Positions 20,501 to 27,304 of a DNA stretch of 64,000 bases are shown here, piece after piece (position 1 is the first letter of the stretch; each line of letters opens with the position of its first letter). Origin of the DNA: Labrenzia sp. THAF82 (GTDB lineage: Bacteria > Pseudomonadota > Alphaproteobacteria > Rhizobiales > Stappiaceae). Below the pieces are notes generated by a model. That model saw nothing but the letters and a program-made list of their open reading frames with translations. It made no database searches and was not told where the DNA came from. A program made the translations under genes and the position numbers. The stretch lies in the NCBI RefSeq assembly GCF_009363435.1, contig NZ_CP045354.1:4802501-4866500 (forward strand), given 5' to 3'.

Positions 20501-23500
20501 TGACGGAGTTGCCGTCAAAGTCAAAAGTCTCGACGATGGTGCGGCCATCGGCGCTGACGGTCTCGGCATAGCTGGACCGCAAAGTGCCGTCGTCATGCCA
20601 GTCCCGGCTGGTCGTGGTGGAAGAGCCGTCAGCGTTGAAGACGGTTTTCGTTTCCGCCGTGGTGTCGATCTCACCATCGCCGTCGCTGTCAGTTTGCGTT
20701 GTCGAGGTCAGACCGTTGGCCGAGGTGATCGTTGTCGACTTGAACGCCAGAACCCCGGCACTGCCCTCAAGCTCTTCAAAGACGCGGATTTCATTGCCCG
20801 AGGCGTCATAATCGACCACCGTCTTGCGGGTGATGTCGTCACTGCCATTGCCGTCAATATCAAGCCGGTAAAGATCGCTTGTGCCATTGGCGGCCGCTTC
20901 CCGGCGGATAACGGCCTCTGTTGCTCCGCCATCTGTCAGATCCGTCCAGGTGGTGGTCTTGTCACCGCTCAGATCGACCGAGGTCTGGATGCGCAGATCC
21001 GTGCCCTGGCCATCCTTGCGGTCAATGGTCGTCGTTTGCGAACGCCCATTGGCGCTGACGCTGGTCACCGTGCTGCGCACGCCGTTAAAGTCCATCGTCT
21101 CAGTGCTGCCACCGGTCGCACCCAGAACCAGCGCCGTCTCCCGGTCGATGCTGCCGTCCCCATCCATATCGATGAGGGTGTCCGTTTCCAGCCCGTTCGC
21201 GCTGGTGGTCACCACCGCGCTGCCCTTCTGGCCGCCCGGACCCCGGGTCACCCAGCTTTCTTCGCGCGACCCGTCATGGCCAAAGCTGATTGTTTTGGTG
21301 GTGACAAAGTCATTGCCGCCCTGTCCATCCAGATCCAGCGCCGTTGTCACAATCAGGCCGTCATCGGAAGACGTCATTTCCTCTCGGGCGATGAGCCGAC
21401 CGGAGCCTGTTTCGTGATCAACCCTGCGGGTGGTTGTCCCGTCAGCGGCAATCTCCGTCGTGTCGTGCATCACCCGCTCGGCGACGCCATTGCCGTCCAG
21501 GTCAAACGAAACTGTCCGCTCCAACCCATTGCCGCTTGCCGTGGTGGTGGTCCTGGAGATCGGGTCGCCGGACCCCGAAAAAGCTTCGGCAACCGTCGTC
21601 GTGACACCGTCGTCTGCCAGCGTCGTCGTCGTCACCCGGTCATTGACGCCGTCGCCATCCGCATCCACCGACAGGGTCACCGAGCGCCCGTCACCGCTCG
21701 TGGTCTCAACGGAACGCATCAGCGTATCGTTGTTCCGGGCCGTTACCGTTTCCGTGGTGGTGATCGAACCGTCCGAAGCAATCGCCGTTGCGCGCACGGA
21801 GGTCTCGTCAACGTTGTCGTCGCCGTCAAAATCCTGGGTACGCGTGACGGTCAACCCGTTATCACTGACGGTCTTTTGAGACTTCGACTGCAGCGCACCG
21901 TTCTGTGCCTTGACGCTGGTTGTTGTCGTGGTCGAGCCATCCAAATTCAATGTGCGGACGGTTTCCGTGCGGGTCTCATAAGCCCCATTGCCGTCAGCAT
22001 CCTGATAAGACGTTGCCGACAGGCCGTTGGCGCTGGTGACCGTGCGGACCTGGCTCTGCACGCTGCCATCGGCGGCCTTGTGCTGAACATGGTCCGTCGC
22101 AAGCCCGCTGTCGGCAACCGATTGCGTGATGCGAGTATCCGTCTTGCCGTCACCATTGATGTCGGTTTCTGTGATATTGGAACGGCCATTGTCAGAGACC
22201 GTTTGGGTCGTGGAACTGCGCAGAACCCCGCCTTCGCGGGTCTCCGTCGTCGTTACCGTGTCGCCATCGGCCTCCAGAACCGTGGATGATGTCTCGATCA
22301 GATCATAGCTGCCATTGCCGTCCCGGTCTGTTCTGATCTCGCGGTCCAGACCGTCATCGCTCATCTCGGTCTGGGTTCGATTGATGACTGCCCCGCTCTG
22401 CGAGCGGGTCTCAACCGTGCGGGTGGTGCCGCCATCAGCGTCCAGAACGGTTTCGTCATGGATGACCCGTTCAAACGTGCCGTTGCCGTCCGCATCGGTC
22501 CGGGTCACCGTCTCCAGGCCATCATCGTTGACGGTGACCGTCGCAGAACTCCGCAGCGAGCCGTCGACGTTTTCGGTTCGCTGAACCGTCGTCTGGCTGC
22601 CATCGGCATTCAGCACTGTGGTGCTGCGGCTGACGACATCCGCGTTTCCGTCGCCGTCAAGATCCGTTTGCGTCGTCGTCTCCAGGCCATTGGCGCTGGT
22701 GGTGCTGACGCTCTGACCAAGCACCGTGCCGTCATTGGCATAAGTCGTCTCCGTCAGCGTCCTGGAGCCGTCCTCAGCCTCAACCCGCTCAGAGACCACA
22801 TCATCAGCGCCGTCCCCGTCCCGGTCTTGCCTCACCGTCATGATGCGCCGGTCAGCGCTTTCCGTCGTGACGGTCTTTGAAAGCACGGTCGTGCCATCAC
22901 CGGCATAGGCAGTGGCCGTCTGTTTGCTGCCGCCATCGGCTTCCAGTTCCAGCGCGGTAACGCTTATCTTTTCAAACGCGCCGTCGCTTTTGCCGTCGAC
23001 ATCCTCCCGCACCGTCCGGGTCAGACCATCGACGCTCGTCTCGGTTTCCACAACAGTGCGCAGCGAGTTGTCCTGGTTCTTCGTCGTCACCGTGCGTTTG
23101 GAAGAGCCGTCACCGTTCAGAACCGTTACGTCTTCAACCTGAAGATCAATGTCGCCATCGCCATCCAGATCGCTTTCAGTGCTGCTGCTCAGACCGTCCG
23201 CAGACGTCACGCTCGTCACTTTTGCCGAGGCAGATCCATCCGCATTGCGGGTCCAGCTGGTCGCCGTTCTTGCCAGGGTTGTATCGTCGACCGAGACAAA
23301 GGACACACGCTCACCGGCATCAAAACTCCCATTCTGGTTCAGATCCACAAAGGTCTCGGAGCTGACTTTGTCGCTGCCGAGCGTTTCCTTGCGCATGGCA
23401 CGCACGGAGCCGTCGCCATTCAACTGGGTAATCACCTGCTCCCGGCTGCCATCGGCATTCACCGTCGTGGCATCAACCGTCTTCAGGTCAATATCGCCAT

Positions 23501-26489
23501 CCCCGTCCTGGTCCAGCTCCGTTGTCTTCGTCAGTGCATCATCCGACGTGACAGTGATGGAGGACGATTTGAGCGAGCCATCGCCGTTTCGAATCTCCAG
23601 CCGCGAGGTGCTGCCGCCTTGCGGCGTCACCGTGATATCCAGGATCTCCCGCTGGTCGATCTGCCCATTGCCATCAAGATCCCGGCTGATGACCTTCGAG
23701 CGGTCATCGCTCCCCACCTCCTCGGTCACCTTGGCACGCAGGGAGCCATCCTGATTGGTCACCGCAACCGTTTCCGTGCGGCTGTCATCTGCGTGGACTG
23801 CAATCCCTTGCGTTTCCACCGTATCGGCCTGGCCGTCGCCATCCGCGTCAATTCCGTCAACGCGCACAGACCCATCACTGGAGACCGTTTCGCTGCGGCT
23901 TTTGATCACCGTGCCGTTCTCGGCCAGATCGCTGATCTCAATCGTCAGGCTGCCATCGGCCTGTTCCGTCCTGACTTCGCGCTGGTTGAACCAGCCGCCG
24001 CCCATCGTGTCGCGCTCGATCGTTTCCGTCAGGCCGTCCGCACTCACCGTGGTCACGGTACGGGACTTGAGCACAGCCGTTGCCGCATCGCTGCCCGCAA
24101 GGGTCTCTTCCGTTTCCGTTTCGCTGTTATCAGCGTTTTGCACCGTCACGATGGTCTGGATGCGGTCCGTCACCCCATCGCCGTCATCGTCATACCGGTT
24201 GGTGATCGATGATCCGTCGGCGCTCGTCGCAGACTGGATCTCATAGGCCTTGCTGCCATCGGCCGCATATGCGGTGGAGACAAGCGTGCGCGTGCCAGTG
24301 CCATCGACACTCTCGACCTGCTCAACCCGGTGACCCTGCGCTTCGGAGGCCAGCAGCATGTCACCGACCGTGCCCGTCGTACCGTCGCTCCTCGTAAACG
24401 TCGTCTTGCCGGTGATCACAGAGCCGTCGGCAAGCTCGATATTGGTGGCATCCGCCGTCAGGTCGATCGCCGTAATGCCAAGCTCGACCAGCGTTTTTGC
24501 CACCGTCGAGCCATCCGCCAGCGTCACCAGAACCTTGAACTTGCCGAACTCCGCATCGCCCGCATCCAGAACGCCGTCGGAATTGCTGTCGAACACGGAC
24601 GCAAGTGCTTCCAGATCGCTCGTTGCCGTTGGGTCCCATTCGGTAAAGACAAACTGACGTTTTTCCGTAATCCCGTCGCGTCCATCAGGGTCATAAAAAA
24701 GGACGCCTTCTCCAGCGTCCGCCCACGCCGTCCGGCGCAAGAACCCGTCCCCACCCGTGTCCAGGAAGATGGTGGAGCGGTCCAACTTGGTGACGTTGAT
24801 GCCGTTGTCGTCGAGGTCCAGGATGACGGGTTTGATGTTGTGGACCCGGAAGCCTGCCGCGATATAGGTGTGCAGACCTTCAACGGTGAAGTTATAGACG
24901 GTATGAACGCCATCGACTTCGGCAATACGCGCGATGGTGTGATGCGTGCCATCTGCGCGGACGATCTGGTCACCGACACTCAGCTTGCCGATCGGTTGAT
25001 AGCTGCCGTCCGGCAAAAGGAACGGGTGTTCCGGTGTCGTCAGAACGCCGTCAACATCCAGCACCTTGCGTTTGCCATGGATGAAGAGATCCGTGACTTC
25101 CCGAGGCTCCAGCGCGCCAAAACCGTCAAACGCCATCACCTGGTCTTCAAGCTGGACTTGCTCAATCGGTTTTTCACGACCATCAGCCAAGAGGATCAAG
25201 GTCCCGGCGGCAAAACAGCTCATATTGTCGGAGAAACTCTCACCCGCACCGCTACCGCTATAACCATGGCCGCCACCGCCGTTGTAGCTATCAGAGTAGC
25301 TACCCTGGTAACCTCCCCCGCCGTTATTGGAAGACCCGCTCGGGTTACTGTTCCCGCCGCTGTAGTTATCATTGCCCCGGTTGCCACCATCACCGCGGTC
25401 GTTGGCACTTGGCTTCGAACGGGGAATAGCCGGTGAATCGCTCTGACGGTAAGCACCAGTTAGTTCAGGTGTAGGCAAATGGGCAGAGGCAGGGATGTCA
25501 ATCGCATGCCAGCCAGTAGGATTAGAGCTGGCTTGAGCGGTACCGGTGTTTCGATTGGCTCCGGAGGCGGCGCTCGTGCCACCAGCGTCAGGATTGCCAT
25601 AGGAACTGCCACCGTCGCCTCTACCCGCGTAGTGCGCCCTTGGCAGATCAACGACAGTCTCGGGGCCGTTTAGATCGTAGCCTTCGACGACCGCCTTCGC
25701 GAGCGCGTTTTCGGAAAGTCCCTGTAACCAACCTTTTTCGATCTGGTTGGCTATGCGTTCAGCTTCTTCACGTGACATGTTTTCATATCCGCGAGGAACT
25801 CTCAGAACATTCCTATCACCGGAGGGAGCACCTATAGGGGTACGGAGCAGTACCTCAATACTGTCCGCTCGCGCTCCGGTGAGCGCACCCCACGTATTAC
25901 TGAAATCCCATTGGCTCATCCATCCCGCAGAGTAAACGGGTGGGATTTCAGGCTTTGTTACAGTCGGATATTCGGGATAACCTGCGTATTTGTCCGCAAG
26001 TGATGCATAGAATTCCCAACCGCCTTGTTCGCCAAGCACATCTAAAGCATTGGTTTCATAACCTTGGATCACCGAACCAATTTGCTCAGTTGAGCGCATT
26101 GATGAGACGGAACCCGAAGGCAATGTGGGCAAAGCAGAAAACGGATCACTAACAACCGTGTATGACGGGCCAATACTAAATCCCAGGCCTACGTTTGCCC
26201 TACCAACCGTAGCCCCATTTGTTCCCACCGAAATGCCAGGACCAAGCCCTAGCACGGCATCGAAATCCATTGCCACGCCTTCGATTTCTTCCGGCGTGTA
26301 TCGAGAATTGATCCGCGAAGCCCACAAGCCAAACGTAAAGCTTGTTTTCGGAACTGGGACGCCACCATACGCAAACTGTCCCGAACCTACTGAGTAGGTT
26401 GTTCCATCATGATAAAGATAGCCAGTTGTAAATGAAAATGCACCTACTCCACCGGTGATCGACCATCCAGTTGTAGCAACTTCGCCCAT
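17514..26489 (-). CDS. Giant Hint (BIL-type) / DUF4214 / RTX secreted protein
   Basis: About 2991 residues from ATG 26489 (GGGGGCTAAGG upstream); a GTG 15 bp earlier is possible. Order: an unrecognised N-terminal ~300 residues; a Gly/Ser/Asn linker (~320-415); a Hint domain ~424-550 (CFAAGT, TPEHPF, final RVHN); an EF-hand-like segment (DSNSDGVLDAGD); ~24 repeats of ~56 residues with DxDGDGxxD (~750-2055); DUF4214 (~2090-2220, FIARAYQNTFGREPT); and RTX rolls ending LDQDDFLFV, the usual type I secretion tail. Both Hint ends are present, but the residue after HN is Ile, so cleavage rather than splicing is expected. Export by an unlinked type I system is inferred. It could be a toxin, adhesin or surface-layer protein; the N-terminus gives no enzymatic clue. 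The upstream membrane-protein gene overlaps or abuts it. Confidence 0.85.
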   Translation of the reverse strand: MGEVATTGWSITGGVGAFSFTTGYLYHDGTTYSVGSGQFAYGGVPVPKTSFTFGLWASRINSRYTPEEIEGVAMDFDAVLGLGPGISVGTNGATVGRANVGLGFSIGPSYTVVSDPFSALPTLPSGSVSSMRSTEQIGSVIQGYETNALDVLGEQGGWEFYASLADKYAGYPEYPTVTKPEIPPVYSAGWMSQWDFSNTWGALTGARADSIEVLLRTPIGAPSGDRNVLRVPRGYENMSREEAERIANQIEKGWLQGLSENALAKAVVEGYDLNGPETVVDLPRAHYAGRGDGGSSYGNPDAGGTSAASGANRNTGTAQASSNPTGWHAIDIPASAHLPTPELTGAYRQSDSPAIPRSKPSANDRGDGGNRGNDNYSGGNSNPSGSSNNGGGGYQGSYSDSYNGGGGHGYSGSGAGESFSDNMSCFAAGTLILLADGREKPIEQVQLEDQVMAFDGFGALEPREVTDLFIHGKRKVLDVDGVLTTPEHPFLLPDGSYQPIGKLSVGDQIVRADGTHHTIARIAEVDGVHTVYNFTVEGLHTYIAAGFRVHNIKPVILDLDDNGINVTKLDRSTIFLDTGGDGFLRRTAWADAGEGVLFYDPDGRDGITEKRQFVFTEWDPTATSDLEALASVFDSNSDGVLDAGDAEFGKFKVLVTLADGSTVAKTLVELGITAIDLTADATNIELADGSVITGKTTFTRSDGTTGTVGDMLLASEAQGHRVEQVESVDGTGTRTLVSTAYAADGSKAYEIQSATSADGSSITNRYDDDGDGVTDRIQTIVTVQNADNSETETEETLAGSDAATAVLKSRTVTTVSADGLTETIERDTMGGGWFNQREVRTEQADGSLTIEISDLAENGTVIKSRSETVSSDGSVRVDGIDADGDGQADTVETQGIAVHADDSRTETVAVTNQDGSLRAKVTEEVGSDDRSKVISRDLDGNGQIDQREILDITVTPQGGSTSRLEIRNGDGSLKSSSITVTSDDALTKTTELDQDGDGDIDLKTVDATTVNADGSREQVITQLNGDGSVRAMRKETLGSDKVSSETFVDLNQNGSFDAGERVSFVSVDDTTLARTATSWTRNADGSASAKVTSVTSADGLSSSTESDLDGDGDIDLQVEDVTVLNGDGSSKRTVTTKNQDNSLRTVVETETSVDGLTRTVREDVDGKSDGAFEKISVTALELEADGGSKQTATAYAGDGTTVLSKTVTTESADRRIMTVRQDRDGDGADDVVSERVEAEDGSRTLTETTYANDGTVLGQSVSTTSANGLETTTQTDLDGDGNADVVSRSTTVLNADGSQTTVQRTENVDGSLRSSATVTVNDDGLETVTRTDADGNGTFERVIHDETVLDADGGTTRTVETRSQSGAVINRTQTEMSDDGLDREIRTDRDGNGSYDLIETSSTVLEADGDTVTTTETREGGVLRSSTTQTVSDNGRSNITETDINGDGKTDTRITQSVADSGLATDHVQHKAADGSVQSQVRTVTSANGLSATSYQDADGNGAYETRTETVRTLNLDGSTTTTTSVKAQNGALQSKSQKTVSDNGLTVTRTQDFDGDDNVDETSVRATAIASDGSITTTETVTARNNDTLMRSVETTSGDGRSVTLSVDADGDGVNDRVTTTTLADDGVTTTVAEAFSGSGDPISRTTTTASGNGLERTVSFDLDGNGVAERVMHDTTEIAADGTTTRRVDHETGSGRLIAREEMTSSDDGLIVTTALDLDGQGGNDFVTTKTISFGHDGSREESWVTRGPGGQKGSAVVTTSANGLETDTLIDMDGDGSIDRETALVLGATGGSTETMDFNGVRSTVTSVSANGRSQTTTIDRKDGQGTDLRIQTSVDLSGDKTTTWTDLTDGGATEAVIRREAAANGTSDLYRLDIDGNGSDDITRKTVVDYDASGNEIRVFEELEGSAGVLAFKSTTITSANGLTSTTQTDSDGDGEIDTTAETKTVFNADGSSTTTSRDWHDDGTLRSSYAETVSADGRTIVETFDFDGNSVTDKTVVSEVAADGGREVTETGFGANGVQKRIVTKTSSDGLTTTVLRDGVSEVLSRSAVGNGSYDWDNGVRASSSKAHIFVTHKIDGQGLETWEMTSTQNGVATTHSERFDMAAKDRLLAEAARLYDAVLDRAMDNSEIEVLVQYASNSQLNLTALANALLSSGEYAARYGSLSDTGFIARAYQNTFGREPTLGELGEHLAELTSGTSRAVLIAGLSESAEHIVVGNGHGKTNNYDVFLLPIVKEDDLIASFGVEGFDLNTSDDSALVGTNASQTLNIGSHEAVFGLGGNDSLNGGNGSDILVGGTGNDGLRGGAGDDVYIVNRDEGDDVIIDTGSGTNGDTLVFGEGIDIEDLNMIRSGDHLRIEFHAESAAEAAAAAARGLAPLTGSVTIRYWFSDNNLRVERLAFDNGESYWIGHISSFSSEPGVNYNMWRRRSDSNDTFTADPGHDIILGAGGNDTLNGSDGNDVLLGGKGDDRLYGGDGNDYLKGDKGNDTLRGGAGRDEMYGGAGNDTIYYGDGDYFWTDGIARDVGGVGRDKLIIETGSHFSTNGLSWYGIESFQGAEKNDRVVGNDGSVDYWMHGGSGDDYLKGHNGNDTLRGGAGRDEMYGGAGNDTIYYGDGDYFWTDGIARDIGGAGRDKLIIEAGSHFSTDGLSWYGFESFQGAEKNDRVIGNDGSADYWMHGGAGNDVLVGNSGDDTLIGGAGSDTLTGGAGNDTIYYGYGDIVKIAGTNNARDVGGAGIDTMIVEAGSHFQTGGLSWYGFERFIGAEKDDTVHGNYSNVDYYLNGGAGNDVLVGNSGDDTLIGGAGSDTLTGGAGNDTIYYGYGDIVKIAGTNNARDVGGAGIDTMIVEAGSHFQTGGLSWYGFERFIGAEKDDTVHGNHSDVDYYFDGGAGDDLFKGNAGNDTFIGGLGNDILTGGTGSDTFVFNDASGNDYITDFTDGEDLIRIESGATSFADLILEAVGSDAHILFGTTEISMKSVQLSSLDQDDFLFV
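17841..18464 (-). repeat. Two tandem 312-bp RTX units
   Basis: The stretch starting gtcgacatctgaatggttcc (17841) recurs at 18153 with only scattered changes. Each copy codes 104 residues: a spacer with SHFQTGGLSWYGFERFIGAE plus an RTX roll. Near identity at the DNA level shows recent duplication. Confidence 0.9.
18465..19076 (-). repeat. Two tandem 306-bp RTX units, diverged from the 312-bp pair
   Basis: The sequence from gtctgcggaaccatcattcc (18465) recurs at 18771. Each unit codes 102 residues with the same plan (GSHFST-GLSWYG-ESFQGAEKNDRV, then RTX roll with YYGDGDYFWTDGIARD). Confidence 0.85.
20330..24240 (-). repeat. Array of about 24 degenerate 56-residue repeats
   Basis: Each unit reads roughly (S)ADGLxxTxxxDxDGDGxxDxxxxxxTxxNADGSxxTTxxxxxxDGxLxSxxxxTxx. 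Three consecutive units measured 56, 56 and 55 residues. The D-x-D-G-D-G-x-x-D loop resembles dockerin/thrombospondin-3 calcium loops. The units are diverged in DNA, unlike the RTX part, so the array is old. Confidence 0.85.
24454..24785 (-). repeat. Constant block shared with the second Hint gene (copy in the giant gene)
   Basis: 332 bp that match 27342-27673 without gaps and with about 15 mismatches counted by eye. It codes DRSTIFLDTGGDGFLRRTAW through GITAIDLTA, just C-terminal of the Hint domain. Confidence 0.9.
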
Positions 26490-26493
26490 AGCC

Positions 26494-26721
26494 TTAGCCC
26501 CCACAGACCAGTGAACTCATTTTTTTGACGAAGACGTCACCCAGAAGCGGAAAAATTAATAAAAAAAGAAAGAAAAATACCGTCTTTGGCTTCTTTTCTG
26601 AAAACGCTAAATATATATTAAATAAAGCTTCTTTATTATAAATAATAAACAAAAATAGTAATATCATATATACAGAATAATAAAGAAAATAGAGCCACCA
26701 TTCACAGTTATACATCTCCAT
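26494..26721 (-). CDS. Small AT-rich membrane protein preceding the giant gene (immunity-like candidate)
   Basis: About 75 residues from ATG 26721, preceded by GGGAAG-TTTA; a TTG 45 bp upstream has no ribosome site. Two long hydrophobic helices (WWLYFLYYSVYMILLFLFIIY and TVFFFLFLLIFPLLG) with a Lys-rich cytoplasmic-type loop between. The stop TAA is 4 bp before the giant gene's ATG, so translation is probably coupled. Base composition is far more AT-rich than the neighbours, a sign of separate origin. No family is recognised. Its place matches that of the 29464-29901 gene before the second Hint gene, which suggests a partner or immunity role, but this is inference. Confidence 0.6.
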   Translation of the reverse strand: MEMYNCEWWLYFLYYSVYMILLFLFIIYNKEALFNIYLAFSEKKPKTVFFFLFLLIFPLLGDVFVKKMSSLVCGG

Positions 26722-26789
26722 TAAACTTCCCGTTATTCTAAATAATAAATAAAGTGACCAATCCAAGAGAATTTCATGAATTGGTCGAG

Positions 26790-26936
26790 TTAACTTGTCA
26801 TTCTCTCGAAGACTAACTGTGCCTTGTCTTCTGAAAACGGGATATCGCGAAAGATCGTGTTTCGATGTGCTTCCCGCGCCAGAAACACCCCGGCGCGATA
26901 GTCGCTCTCCGATCCGTTCGCGAGACGAACCGTCAT
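26790..26936 (-). pseudogene. Truncated GNAT acetyltransferase (first ~48 codons)
   Basis: MTVRLANGSESDYRAGVFLA and the following ~25 residues match the start of the intact GNAT at 29991-30479 almost exactly, including the AGGATCAAAC ribosome site region, until DIPFSEDKA; then QLVFERMTS-stop replaces the rest. The catalytic acetyl-CoA-binding half is missing. The break falls right before the AT-rich membrane-protein gene, so it marks a cassette junction. Confidence 0.8.
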
Positions 26937-27142
26937 GTTTGATCCTGGTGCTGAAGACAAAGCCCTGTGCTCAGTCGCGCCGCCACCAGACGGCATCTGC
27001 TTGCTCGGCAGCACATCCGGCACCCGAAGCTCCCCTTCAGATGCACCCGACTTGTCATCGGATTTGAAACGTCCGTTCCGCAACTCACCTGCCCCATATC
27101 AGCGCACCCAGCCGCGCTTTGAATGACCGGCCAAAAGACCGG

Positions 27143-27259
27143 CCCATTCACCCTGATCAACCGGACGCCTCTTTCCGGTTGCAGCGCCCATGATTAACGC
27201 CTTAGTGACTTTTGACAAGCACGTAAAAACACTCTTGAGTTGAAATGACACACTGACGC
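27143..27259 (-). promoter_or_regulatory. Leader repeat copy 1 with putative promoter
   Basis: One of three copies of a conserved module (others at 30692-30793 and 31816-31928) containing gcagcgcccatgattaacgcc and ttttgacaagcacgtaaaaac. On the minus strand TTGTCA and TAATCA are spaced 16 bp, a plausible -35/-10 pair, followed by a 6-bp hairpin AACCGG / CCGGTT. The same spacing to a GNAT start (about 250 nt) is found in copies 1 and 2. Confidence 0.55.
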
Positions 27260-27304
27260 AGCGGCAATATTTGTAGCGTAAATGCTATTTGAAACCGATT
27301 GGCT

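Noticed and set aside
24835..25220. Splicing intein in the giant gene
   Set aside because: The residue after the terminal Asn is Ile and no homing endonuclease is present, so splicing is not expected.
19251..25436. Long plus-strand open frames opposite the giant gene (for example 20073-22289)
   Set aside because: They arise from the biased, repetitive coding sequence of the minus-strand gene and have repeat-like, non-protein-like composition.
17514..26489. Classical RTX pore-forming haemolysin
   Set aside because: No hydrophobic pore-forming region or HlyC-type acylation site is visible; only the RTX end is shared.
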